DNA from: WTJX01 sp045106295
Lineage (GTDB): Bacteria; Bacteroidota; Bacteroidia; Cytophagales; JAAEPT01
NCBI GenBank assembly: GCA_045106295.1
Contig: JBGCEI010000208.1
Span: 1-24,130 of the forward strand
Direction: 5' to 3'
Length of the DNA: 24,130 nucleotides
Shown here: piece by piece, positions 1-7,037 of the stretch
Numbering within the stretch: the stretch's first letter is position 1
Layout of the letters: each line of letters opens with the position of its first letter
Notes under the pieces: generated by a model
Databases searched by the model: none
What the model saw: only the letters and a program-made list of their open reading frames with translations
What the model was told of the DNA's origin: nothing
Program-made: the position numbers and the translations under genes

Positions 1-583
1 TTCCAGCAGTTCCTGCAAACTGATTTACATCATTATTATGCTGTGTATCGTTGTAGGTAGCACCAATATCAAAGCTAGTAGAACCAGATTTAAATTTGTA
101 CACCAATGCATCGTGTGCTCTACCAGCTGCAGCCCAATCTAATCCACCTAAAATACGCTGATCTCCGTATACTAATGGTTGACGACCAAATTTCACAGCG
201 GACTTTTCCGTAAATTGGTATTGTGCCCAACCTTCAAACAAACTAAAAGAAGTGTTTGGGCCTTGATCTGCCACTAATGAGTGTGTTTGTGCTTCTGCTC
301 CCCAAAAATTAACGTATTGTGGAGATATCTGAATGGTTAACTTATCTTTTTTGTAATTAAACGTTAATCTGGAACGCTGTTGAATAGCTAATCCAGGTGT
401 GTTATTACCTGCTCCAAGTGCTGGGCCACCATTTACAGGACCGTTAATACCGTTATACAGTTCTGCACGTGGTTTAATTTGTCCTTTAATAGTCAATTGA
501 CCAAGGTCTACTTTAGTTTGAGCTGTTGCTCCTAGTGATGACAAGCCCATCGCTGCGGCTAGTATGAAATGTCTATTTTTCAT
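1..583 (-). CDS. Alginate-export-type outer-membrane beta-barrel (porin), 3' end outside window
   Basis: Translating the minus strand from the ATG at 583 gives an open frame to the window edge (about 194 residues, no stop). It begins with a signal peptide (MKNRHFILAAAMGLSSLGATAQ, probably cut before or at the Q). The mature part alternates polar and aromatic residues as in a barrel: QQRSRLTFNYKKDKL, QYVNFWGAEAQ, FEGWAQYQF, and the family-like stretch VKFGRQPLVYGDQRILGG. This matches the alginate_exp/porin family found in Bacteroidota, where such a gene often lies beside nitrate assimilation genes (from memory). It follows nrtD by about 80 bp on the same strand, so an outer-membrane role in nitrate entry is inferred. 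The substrate cannot be read from sequence. The C-terminal half is missing only because the window ends. Confidence 0.8.
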   Translation of the reverse strand, partial: MKNRHFILAAAMGLSSLGATAQTKVDLGQLTIKGQIKPRAELYNGINGPVNGGPALGAGNNTPGLAIQQRSRLTFNYKKDKLTIQISPQYVNFWGAEAQTHSLVADQGPNTSFSLFEGWAQYQFTEKSAVKFGRQPLVYGDQRILGGLDWAAAGRAHDALVYKFKSGSTSFDIGATYNDTQHNNDVNQFAGTAG

Positions 584-627
584 TGTTATTAGTATTAAAA
601 GTTAAGTTTAGGTTGATTGAGTTTCGG

Positions 628-654
628 CAACATATGTATTACCAAAGTCTCAAA
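628..654 (-). promoter_or_regulatory. Possible weak promoter for the porin gene
   Basis: On the minus strand TTTG (651-654) and TATGTTG (628-634) are separated by 16 bases, resembling the Bacteroidota TTTG / TAnnTTTG pattern but with an imperfect -7 box. It lies in the 79-bp gap between nrtD and the porin. The porin may instead simply be transcribed from the nrt operon. Confidence 0.3.
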
Positions 655-662
655 ATTTTTAT

Positions 663-1454
663 TTATTCTTCATTTAAAAAATCAATTAGTCCTTCTCTCT
701 CTTTGTAGTAGTTAGGATCTTCCATAACCGCTACTTTGTTCCGTGGTCTAGAAAACAAAATCTCTTGCTCCTTCCCAATTTTAGCATATGGTCCACTGGT
801 CATCATTACAACACGATCAGATAAGAAAATAGCCTCATCTACATCGTGTGTAACCATAATAGCCGTTATGCCTTCTTGTTGCCAAATATCTACCAATACT
901 TGTTGTAACTCATTTTTAGTCAATGAATCCAACATGCCAAATGGTTCGTCTAACAACAATATTTTTGGCTTTAAAGCAAATGCACGAGCAATACCTACTC
1001 TCTGTTGCATTCCTTGTGATAATTCACTTGCTTTTTTATCAAAAGAATTTTCTAGACCTACTTTTGCTAAATAGTATTTTGCAATGTCTATTCTTTCTTG
1101 TTTGCTTCCATGAGGGAACACTTGTTTTACGCCGAGTAATACGTTATCCAAAGTAGTCATCCAAGGGAATAAGCTAGGTGCTTGAAAAACTACTCCTCTA
1201 TCTGGTCCTGGACCTATAATTTGTTTGTTATTTAGAATGATAGCTCCTTTTGAAATTTCATTTAAACCAGCAATCATACTCAATAGAGTAGATTTTCCAC
1301 ATCCAGAGTGCCCAATAATGGCAATAAATTCTCCTTCAGAAATTTTAAGGTCTAAGCCTTCTAATACCACATAAGGTCCTTTAGGCGTAGGATATACTTT
1401 CGATAGATTTACTATGTCCAGCATCGGCGATTTATTCGTTTGTACTACTGACAT
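663..1454 (-). CDS. nrtD: Nitrate ABC transporter ATP-binding protein NrtD
   Basis: 263 aa, an ABC ATPase of the NrtD/SsuB/TauB class that powers anion import from the inner face of the membrane. Visible motifs are Walker A GHSGCGKST (about 48-56), Q-loop Q91, signature LSQGMQQR (about 145-152), Walker B ILLLDEP (about 165-171), D-loop GMLDSL and a normal H-loop MVTHDVDEA (H203). The GPGPDRGVVFQ stretch before the Q-loop is characteristic of the nitrate subgroup. The gene starts 2 bp after the nrtC stop and is the last transporter gene of the operon. It has full length and no C-terminal domain. With NrtC it would form a heterodimer. The subgroup also includes bicarbonate (CmpD) and cyanate (CynD) systems, so the substrate is inferred. 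Confidence 0.88.
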   Translation of the reverse strand: MSVVQTNKSPMLDIVNLSKVYPTPKGPYVVLEGLDLKISEGEFIAIIGHSGCGKSTLLSMIAGLNEISKGAIILNNKQIIGPGPDRGVVFQAPSLFPWMTTLDNVLLGVKQVFPHGSKQERIDIAKYYLAKVGLENSFDKKASELSQGMQQRVGIARAFALKPKILLLDEPFGMLDSLTKNELQQVLVDIWQQEGITAIMVTHDVDEAIFLSDRVVMMTSGPYAKIGKEQEILFSRPRNKVAVMEDPNYYKEREGLIDFLNEE

Positions 1455-1456
1455 AT

Positions 1457-2311
1457 CTATGAAAATTTAACGGGTTTTACAGCTATTGGCTTTAAGTCTG
1501 GTAAGACAAACTTATCGGCATTAGACTGTTGTTTCATTTCTTGATTGATTTCAATCATGTACTTTGTAATCTCGTTACGCAGTTTTTTATAATTTTCGTC
1601 GTTATTGAGTTTCGTTTTCTCTCGTGGACGCTCTATGTTTACATGAAATTGAGGTCCTAGGGTTGAGCCTGGTCCTTGTGTCAGCGGAATAATTCGATCG
1701 GCCATGATTAAACCTTCGTCTACACTGTTGGTAATCATAACCACTGTTTTCTTATCCTCTGCCCAAATGCTTGTAATTTCGTCTTGAAGCGTTCCTCTAG
1801 TCAAAGCATCCAATGCGCTTAGCGGCTCATCTAGCAGCATTACCTTTGGACTGATAGCTAATGCTCTGGCAACCGATACACGTTGTCTCATTCCACCAGA
1901 AAGTTCAGCGGGAGTTTTGTCTAGAGCAGGTGTTAGGTTTACCTTACTCACATATTCCTTTGTTCTGTCGAGCTGTTCTTTTCTACTCCATTTAGGAAAT
2001 ACTTCTCGTACAGCCATATTCACATTTCCAGCTACGTTAAGCCAAGGAAGTAAAGAATAGTTTTGGAATACAATACTTCTATCAGGCCCGGGTCCTGTAA
2101 TTGGTTTTCCATCTAGAAGAATTTCACCACTATCAGGGAAAATAAGTCCCTCTATCAGGTTGATCAGTGTGGTTTTTCCACTACCAGAAAAACCGATGAT
2201 ACAAATAAACTCCCCTTCTTCTACAGTCAAGTTGATGTCTTTTAAAACCTCCGTTTTATTTTCACCCTCTCCGTAGCTTTTACATACATTTTTTAGTTCT
2301 AAGAATGCCAT
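1457..2311 (-). CDS. nrtC: Nitrate ABC transporter ATP-binding protein NrtC (short form, no binding-protein domain)
   Basis: 284 aa ABC ATPase. Motifs: Walker [10 protein letters not shown] (about 40-48), Q-loop in VFQNYS, signature LSGGMRQR (about 137-144), Walker B VMLLDEP (about 157-163), D-loop SALDAL. The H-loop reads MITNSVDEG, with Asn195 where the catalytic His normally sits; the partner NrtD keeps its His. Unlike cyanobacterial NrtC there is no fused NrtA-like sensor domain, only about 45 extra residues at the C-terminus with a [11 protein letters not shown] tail. It is separated by 2 bp from nrtB and from nrtD, so all three are surely co-transcribed. The motifs make the ABC ATPase call firm; assignment as the C subunit rests on gene order and subgroup motifs. 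Confidence 0.85.
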   Translation of the reverse strand: MAFLELKNVCKSYGEGENKTEVLKDINLTVEEGEFICIIGFSGSGKTTLINLIEGLIFPDSGEILLDGKPITGPGPDRSIVFQNYSLLPWLNVAGNVNMAVREVFPKWSRKEQLDRTKEYVSKVNLTPALDKTPAELSGGMRQRVSVARALAISPKVMLLDEPLSALDALTRGTLQDEITSIWAEDKKTVVMITNSVDEGLIMADRIIPLTQGPGSTLGPQFHVNIERPREKTKLNNDENYKKLRNEITKYMIEINQEMKQQSNADKFVLPDLKPIAVKPVKFS

Positions 2312-2313
2312 AA

Positions 2314-3363
2314 CTACGCTGTCTTTTTAGTGAGAAATTTAGTTATGAAAGCAAAAGGAGATACTTTTTGTTTGTCATCAAAACTTGCAAACCCTTGGAT
2401 AAACAACATGATTTTATCTAACGCAAAACCAATGATTCCGATTACAAACATGGCTACTAAAATTTTAGCATTAGAATCGTTGGCTCCATTCTGAAACTCT
2501 TCCCATACAAAAGATCCTAAACCTGGACTTTGAGCTAATAATTCAATAGCGATTAACACCATCCAAGAAACAGAAACGGTAATTCTAAGTCCTGTAAATA
2601 TCATTGGGATAGCAGATGGTAATACTACCTTTAAGATTTTTTTACCGACTCCTAAACGCAGTACTCTTGCTACATTTAAATAACTTTCGTCTACTGTGGA
2701 AACACCTACTGCTGTGTTAACCAATGTAGCCCACATAGAACAAAGCCCCACACTAATGAATGAGATGATAAATGCCTTGTCCCCTTCAGAGCCAGCCATC
2801 AATGTTTTTACAATCATAAAAACAAGAAGTAACCAAACTACTGGAGATACAGGTTTAAAAATTTGAATTAACCAGTTGGTAGCACTTCTAAAATTAGGAC
2901 TTAGACCTAAGATGATACCAATAGGTACGGCGATTACTAAGGCTAGCAACACACCAAAGAATACTGTTTTTAAACTAGTTATTATTTGATCTACAAAAGA
3001 AGGTCTTCCTGTGTAGGTAATTGCTTTCAAACCTTTCTTTTTACGACTAGCATTTGTTTTGGCTGTCTTCTTTTTAAAGGCTGCTTTTTTAACACCAATT
3101 TCTTTAGAATCTTTTATTAAACTCCCAGCAGCATGCCATACTTGCTTTGGTGATGGCAATGTATTTGGCTGACAACTAATATCACCTGAGGCGATACATT
3201 TTTTCATTTCTTCACCTGCTTCAGCACCTGCCGAAGTAGTAGTTTCTGAAATTTTTCTTTCCGCTTCTATGTTATAAAGCGATTGTGACCCTGTTTGCCA
3301 AATGATCAAAAAAACGATCATAGCCAATACAGTAAGCCCTATTTTTTTTAAATTACCCTTCAT
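2314..3363 (-). CDS. nrtB: Nitrate ABC transporter permease NrtB
   Basis: 349 aa integral inner-membrane permease of the binding-protein-dependent (SsuC/NrtB) family. An N-terminal helix (residues about 7-25) is followed by about 100 residues predicted outside, containing [14 protein letters not shown], a very Lys-rich stretch ([20 protein letters not shown]) and [11 protein letters not shown]. Then come several membrane helices (from [20 protein letters not shown]) and the cytoplasmic EAA-like loop [23 protein letters not shown] that contacts the ATPases. The length exceeds cyanobacterial NrtB because of the Lys-rich insert, which I recall from other Bacteroidota copies. It lies between nrtA (187-bp gap) and nrtC (2-bp gap) and would form the channel with the NrtC/NrtD ATPases. 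Confidence 0.88.
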   Translation of the reverse strand: MKGNLKKIGLTVLAMIVFLIIWQTGSQSLYNIEAERKISETTTSAGAEAGEEMKKCIASGDISCQPNTLPSPKQVWHAAGSLIKDSKEIGVKKAAFKKKTAKTNASRKKKGLKAITYTGRPSFVDQIITSLKTVFFGVLLALVIAVPIGIILGLSPNFRSATNWLIQIFKPVSPVVWLLLVFMIVKTLMAGSEGDKAFIISFISVGLCSMWATLVNTAVGVSTVDESYLNVARVLRLGVGKKILKVVLPSAIPMIFTGLRITVSVSWMVLIAIELLAQSPGLGSFVWEEFQNGANDSNAKILVAMFVIGIIGFALDKIMLFIQGFASFDDKQKVSPFAFITKFLTKKTA

Positions 3364-3419
3364 CTTAGTGTTAATTTTTTAGCTAAACTGAAAATCTGTC
3401 GGTCTCAGTTTTGCTTTCT

Positions 3420-3441
3420 CCTCTCCTTAGTAAAGGGGAGG
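3420..3441. repeat. Stem-loop in the nrtA-nrtB gap, resembling a dispersed intergenic repeat
   Basis: CCTCTCCTT (3420-3428) pairs with AAGGGGAGG (3433-3441) through a 4-base loop, with one G-T position. It is not followed by a T-run on either strand, so it is not an obvious terminator. It resembles a CTCCTCTCC...GGAGAGGAG-type sequence that I recall as scattered between genes in flavobacterial genomes. In the minus-strand transcript it could affect stability or processing between the binding-protein gene and the permease gene. Confidence 0.5.
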
Positions 3442-3550
3442 TAAGTGTGATTAACTGCTTTATAAATCAGTAGCTGACAATAAGTCAATGGTATTGCCAG
3501 CGTACTAATTCAACTTCAACAGTTATGAAAAAATCGGTTTTAAGTTTAAA

Positions 3551-4936
3551 TTATTTTGTTACTAATGCTTCATCGTCTTTGTTACCGATTTCGAAGCTGT
3601 TGATATATCCAATTGGATCTTTACCATTGTACTCAGTTCCATCGATAAAGTCTGCTGTAGGAGTCTTGTACCCATCTGTTACAGGCACATCAGATGCAGG
3701 TATTTTACCTTCTGCCACTAACAATGCTGCTGCTTTTTTCCATACATCTGGTCTGTACACATTCTGAGCTGTCTTTTTGTACCAGCTAGCAGGTTTTGGT
3801 GTAGGGATTTGTCCCCATCTTCTCATTTGAGTTAAAAACCATACTGCATCAGAATAGAATGGATAAGTAGCATTGTATTTATAAAATACATTGAAGTCTG
3901 GCATAGAGCGCTTATCTCCTTTTTCGAATTCAAAAGTACCTGTCATAGAATTAGCGATTACTACTGAATCAGCTCCTACATAATCTGGTTTTGAAAGAAT
4001 ACCAACTGCCGTTGCTCTATTTGCTGGATTGTCTAACCATTTACCTGCTCTAATCAATGCTTTAGTAACGGCGATTGCTGTATTTGGATTTTGTTCGATG
4101 AATTGTTTCGTCATTACAAATACTTTCTCAGGATTATTTTTCCATATATCGAGGTTAGTAACAACTGGCACACCAATTCCTTTGAATACTGCTTGTTGGT
4201 TCCAAGGTTCTCCTACACAGTAGCCGTAAATAGTTCCTGCTTCTAAAGTAGCTGGCATTTGTGGTGGTGGTGTTACAGACAATAATACATCTGCATCTAC
4301 CTGTCCTTGAATGTTTGCTGCTGTATACATTCCAGGATTAATTCCTGCTGCCGCTAACCAGTAACGAATCTCATAATTATGAGTAGACACTGGAAATACC
4401 ATTCCCATTTTAAAAGGCTTACCATTTGATTTGTACTCTTCAACTACTGGTTTAATAGCGTCTGCTGAAATAGGGTGAACAGGTTTACCACCTTCCATTG
4501 GAACATTAGGTTTCATCTTTTTCCATACCTCATTAGAAACTGTAATACCATTTCCATTTAGATCCATTGAGAAAGGAGTCTGTAACTCTGCTTGTCTACC
4601 AAAACCTGCTTGTGCAGCAATTGGCTGACCTGCTAACATATGCGAACCATCCAATTGACCGTCTATTACTCGGTCTAAAATATTTTTCCAGTTTGCTTGT
4701 GCTTCTACTGATACATATAAACCTTCTTCTTCGAAGTAGCCTAATTCCTTAGCTATTGCCAAAGGAGCCATATCTGTTAATTTGATGAACCCAAATGTTA
4801 GTTGAGGTTTTTCTATTTCTAATGTAGTTGCTTCGGTTGCTATAGATTCAGAAGTGGCTTCTGTGCTACCCCCACCACATGACGAGAGGAATAGAATACC
4901 TGTAACAGCTATTATTTGTAAGAATTTCTTTTTCAT
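3551..4936 (-). CDS. nrtA: Nitrate ABC transporter substrate-binding lipoprotein NrtA
   Basis: 461 aa. The N-terminus is a lipoprotein signal with lipobox LSSC at about residues 17-20 ([19 protein letters not shown]), so the mature protein is anchored by lipid at Cys20. A short Ser/Thr/Glu linker follows, then the CmpA/NrtA periplasmic-binding fold: [20 protein letters not shown], the Gly/Gln-rich [39 protein letters not shown], and the [18 protein letters not shown] segment. These are hallmarks of the nitrate/bicarbonate-binding subgroup. It captures the anion in the periplasm and passes it to NrtB. It is the first gene of the operon, with its own promoter. CmpA (bicarbonate) is the main alternative. 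Nitrate is favoured by subgroup and phylum, but is not proven by the sequence alone. Confidence 0.87.
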   Translation of the reverse strand: MKKKFLQIIAVTGILFLSSCGGGSTEATSESIATEATTLEIEKPQLTFGFIKLTDMAPLAIAKELGYFEEEGLYVSVEAQANWKNILDRVIDGQLDGSHMLAGQPIAAQAGFGRQAELQTPFSMDLNGNGITVSNEVWKKMKPNVPMEGGKPVHPISADAIKPVVEEYKSNGKPFKMGMVFPVSTHNYEIRYWLAAAGINPGMYTAANIQGQVDADVLLSVTPPPQMPATLEAGTIYGYCVGEPWNQQAVFKGIGVPVVTNLDIWKNNPEKVFVMTKQFIEQNPNTAIAVTKALIRAGKWLDNPANRATAVGILSKPDYVGADSVVIANSMTGTFEFEKGDKRSMPDFNVFYKYNATYPFYSDAVWFLTQMRRWGQIPTPKPASWYKKTAQNVYRPDVWKKAAALLVAEGKIPASDVPVTDGYKTPTADFIDGTEYNGKDPIGYINSFEIGNKDDEALVTK

Positions 4937-4963
4937 TGTAATTGAGTAAGTTTAATAATCTAC

Positions 4964-4988
4964 AATACTTATGTTTTTTATAAGTATT
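4964..4988. promoter_or_regulatory. Inverted repeat in the nrtA leader (9-bp arms, 7-base loop)
   Basis: AATACTTAT (4964-4972) and ATAAGTATT (4980-4988) are perfect inverted copies separated by 7 bases. It lies in the presumed 5' untranslated leader of nrtA, about 30-50 bp before the ATG, and its right arm overlaps the next palindrome. It may be a second operator half or an mRNA hairpin. Confidence 0.5.
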
Positions 4989-4996
4989 TATACTTA
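4981..4996. promoter_or_regulatory. Candidate operator touching the nrtA -7 box
   Basis: TAAGTAT (4981-4987) and ATACTTA (4990-4996) are perfect 7-bp inverted arms around two bases. On the minus strand the element begins immediately after the -7 box (4997-5004), i.e. at the expected transcription start, a position where a dimeric repressor would block initiation. The size suits a MarR-, GntR- or Crp/Fnr-like dimer; the regulator is unknown and not obviously encoded nearby. Confidence 0.5.
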
Positions 4997-5024
4997 CAAA
5001 TGTAAAAGGCTTACATATGGCAAT
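4997..5024 (-). promoter_or_regulatory. nrtA promoter (Bacteroidota type)
   Basis: On the minus strand TACATTTG (4997-5004) fits the TAnnTTTG -7 consensus exactly, and ATTG (5021-5024) lies 16 bases upstream as a -33 box. The predicted start of transcription would be some 55-65 bases before the nrtA ATG. Confidence 0.6.
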
Positions 5025-5035
5025 GCATGACATTG
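5021..5035. promoter_or_regulatory. Candidate activator site upstream of nrtA
   Basis: CAATG (5021-5025) and CATTG (5031-5035) are perfect inverted arms with a 5-base spacer. The element overlaps the -33 box and extends upstream, the usual place for a class II activator dimer. No family is assigned. Confidence 0.35.
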
Positions 5036-5062
5036 TACAGACAGACCGGTGTTTTTAACCAT

Positions 5063-5092
5063 TTTAAAGCCTGTGTTTTAGCAGGTTTTAAA
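5063..5092. repeat. Inverted repeat between the gpmI terminator and the nrtA promoter
   Basis: TTTAAAGCCTG (5063-5073) and CAGGTTTTAAA (5082-5092) pair over 11 positions with one imperfect pair and an 8-base loop. It lies immediately after the gpmI terminator on the transcribed strand, so it could be a second terminator stem or an upstream control site of nrtA. Confidence 0.4.
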
Positions 5093-5093
5093 C

Positions 5094-5137
5094 AAAAATG
5101 CCTGTTCCTTTCAATTTTGAAGGAAACAGGCATTTTT
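5094..5137. terminator. Intrinsic terminator of gpmI, bidirectional in appearance
   Basis: AAAAATGCCTGTTCCTT (5094-5110) pairs with the 3' arm AAGGAAACAGGCATTTTT (5120-5137) with a single-base bulge. A-run and T-run flank it on opposite sides, so it reads as a terminator in both directions. It lies 22 bp after the gpmI stop on the minus strand and separates gpmI from the nrt operon. Confidence 0.75.
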
Positions 5138-5159
5138 AATTTAATTGGTCGCTATCCTT

Positions 5160-6689
5160 TTACAACAAGGAATCTCCCGTCATCTCTGCAGGTTGATCTA
5201 CCCCAATTAATTCTAAGATAGTAGGAGCTAAGTCACCTAGTTTACCGTCTTTTATAGATTTCTGGTAGTCGTTGTCTACCAAAATACAGGGAACCAAGTT
5301 GGTGGTATGAGCCGTGTTTGGCGACCCGTCTGGATTGATCATAAAGTCAGAGTTTCCATGATCAGCAATAATGATGAATGAGTAATCGTTTGCAAGGCCT
5401 GCTTCTACCACTTCTTTCGTACAACTGTCTACCGTTTCACATGCTTTTACGGCTGCTTCAAATACGCCTGTATGCCCTACCATGTCTGGATTAGCAAAGT
5501 TCAGACACACGAAATCTGCTTCTCCTTTCTCTAATTCAGGGATTATTTTGTCTTTGATGTCGTTGGCACTCATCTCTGGTTGTAGGTCGTAAGTAGCTAC
5601 TTTTGGAGATGGACACAACAAACGTGTTTCTCCTTCGAATGGCTCTTCTTGTCCTCCAGAGAAAAAGAAAGTTACGTGTGGGTACTTTTCTGTTTCTGCA
5701 ATACGGATTTGTTTTTTCCCTGCCGCAGCCAATACTTCACCTAGTGTCTTTTGAAGGTTTCCTTTGTCATACACCACGCCTACATTTTTAAATGTTTCGT
5801 CGTAATTAGTCATGGTTAAGTACTTTACATTTAAAGGAACGATGTCTTGCTCAGGAAATGCTTTTTGTGTTAGTGCTTGGCTGATTTCTCTTCCTCTGTC
5901 GGTACGGAAGTTGAAACACATAATTACGTCTCCTTCTTCGATGGTGGCAAGTAATTTTCCGTCTGCTCCAGTGATTACAGAAGGATTTACGAATTCATCG
6001 GTTACGTTGTCAGCGTAAGCTGCTTCTATCGCGTCATTAGCGGAAGCAAAAGAAGTCCCTGTTCCTTTTACCATTACGTCGTAAGCTAGTTTTACTCGCT
6101 CCCAACGGTTGTCTCTGTCCATGGCATAGTATCTACCAATCAAACTGGCAATCTTACCAGTAGTAGTAGCCATGTGCTTCTCTAAGTCAGCGATGTATGC
6201 TTTTCCTCCTTTTGGGTCGGTGTCTCTACCGTCAGTGAAAGCGTGTACAAATACGTTATCTACTCCTTGGTCTTTTGCTAGTGAGCATAGTCCTTTTAGG
6301 TGGTTGATGTGAGAGTGAACTCCTCCGTCTGATAGTAAACCAAAAAAGTGAACGTTTTTTCCTGATTCTTTGGCATAAGCCAATGCATCGGTTAATACTT
6401 TTTCATTTTTAAGCGTTCCTTCTTCTACTGCTTTGTTAATCTTTACAAGATCTTGGTACACAATTCTACCTGCACCTATGTTCATGTGCCCTACTTCAGA
6501 GTTTCCCATTTGCCCTTCTGGCAAACCTACTGCTAAGCCTGATGCTTCCAGTTTACTGTGTGGGTATTTTGGATAGAGAGAATCCATAAAAGGAGTATTC
6601 GCTTTTTCGATAGCGGATACTTCTGGGTTGGTGGCTACACCCCAACCATCTAATATTAATAAGGCTACTTTTTTATTCATGTCTTTCAT
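5160..6689 (-). CDS. gpmI: 2,3-bisphosphoglycerate-independent phosphoglycerate mutase
   Basis: 509 aa, the usual length of the family. The enzyme interconverts 3- and 2-phosphoglycerate in glycolysis and gluconeogenesis in the cytosol, using two Mn ions and a phosphoserine intermediate. Visible are the alkaline-phosphatase-superfamily metal motif LLILDGWG (D14), the nucleophile motif GNSEVGHMN (Ser64), FTDGRDTDPKGG, YYAMDRDNRW (substrate binding), FRTDRGREI, the second metal cluster IIADHGNSD, and NTAHTTNLVP near the end. Two starts are possible, MKDMNKK (6689) and MNKK (6680); either gives an intact protein. It is a single-gene unit with a promoter about 90 bp upstream and a clear terminator downstream, and has no functional link to the nrt genes. 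Confidence 0.97.
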   Translation of the reverse strand: MKDMNKKVALLILDGWGVATNPEVSAIEKANTPFMDSLYPKYPHSKLEASGLAVGLPEGQMGNSEVGHMNIGAGRIVYQDLVKINKAVEEGTLKNEKVLTDALAYAKESGKNVHFFGLLSDGGVHSHINHLKGLCSLAKDQGVDNVFVHAFTDGRDTDPKGGKAYIADLEKHMATTTGKIASLIGRYYAMDRDNRWERVKLAYDVMVKGTGTSFASANDAIEAAYADNVTDEFVNPSVITGADGKLLATIEEGDVIMCFNFRTDRGREISQALTQKAFPEQDIVPLNVKYLTMTNYDETFKNVGVVYDKGNLQKTLGEVLAAAGKKQIRIAETEKYPHVTFFFSGGQEEPFEGETRLLCPSPKVATYDLQPEMSANDIKDKIIPELEKGEADFVCLNFANPDMVGHTGVFEAAVKACETVDSCTKEVVEAGLANDYSFIIIADHGNSDFMINPDGSPNTAHTTNLVPCILVDNDYQKSIKDGKLGDLAPTILELIGVDQPAEMTGDSLL

Positions 6690-6779
6690 TTGATGCGCAA
6701 ATCAGGGAATTAAGTTGTTACCCTATATTCCGAGAACTAAATTTTCTTAATTCGGTCTCGCTGTGCGAGTTTCATGTTG

Positions 6780-6787
6780 CAAAGATA
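6780..6787 (-). promoter_or_regulatory. gpmI promoter -7 box
   Basis: TATCTTTG on the minus strand is a perfect TAnnTTTG box. No good TTTG -33 box is present at the usual spacing. The predicted 5' leader of gpmI is about 85 bases and contains a short stem (CTCGC/GCGAG around 6757-6770). Confidence 0.5.
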
Positions 6788-6845
6788 AAATTCTTACGAA
6801 CAAAATAGAATTAAACCTCCTGACTATTTTCTAGTCTAACTGTCT

Positions 6846-7034
6846 ATGAAAGTAATTGGATTGATTTTAGGTTTCGGCTTACTAGTTTCTTGTGCTACTA
6901 CAAGCAGGGATGTAGCAGTGGTTAGGCCAGCAAATGTACGTGTAGTAAAAGCTGCTCCTGCAAGGAAAGTAGTGGTCGTGAAAAAAACAGCTAGACGCCC
7001 TGTAAGACGAAGAGCTGTTGAAGTACGTAGGTAA
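6846..7034 (+). CDS. Small cationic lipoprotein, function unknown
   Basis: 62 aa. It starts with a convincing lipoprotein signal: MKVIGLILGFGLLVSC, lipobox LVSC with Cys16 as the lipidated residue. The 46-residue mature part is strongly basic (about 11 Arg and 4 Lys against one Asp and one Glu) and Val/Ala/Pro-rich, for example RKVVVVKKTARRPVRRR. It has no recognisable domain. Such a lipid-anchored cationic tail could bind peptidoglycan, lipopolysaccharide or other anionic polymers, but this is inference. The gene is divergent from gpmI and converges with the aldo/keto reductase gene, whose stop lies 3 bp past its own. I found no clean promoter. The intact lipoprotein signal is the main reason to accept it as real. 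Confidence 0.6.
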   Translation: MKVIGLILGFGLLVSCATTSRDVAVVRPANVRVVKAAPARKVVVVKKTARRPVRRRAVEVRR

Positions 7035-7037
7035 TGT

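Noticed and set aside
584..662. Shared CATATGT between the porin and nrtA upstream regions as a common operator
   Set aside because: Seven AT-rich bases are too short, and their position relative to the promoter differs between the two.
3525..3767. Antisense open frame across the nrtA 3' end
   Set aside because: It is the complement of a well-supported coding sequence, with no domain and no promoter.
663..4936. Operon as bicarbonate (CmpABCD), cyanate, taurine or sulfonate importer
   Set aside because: The GPGPDR motif, NrtA-type binding protein and porin neighbour favour nitrate, though bicarbonate cannot be fully excluded from sequence alone.
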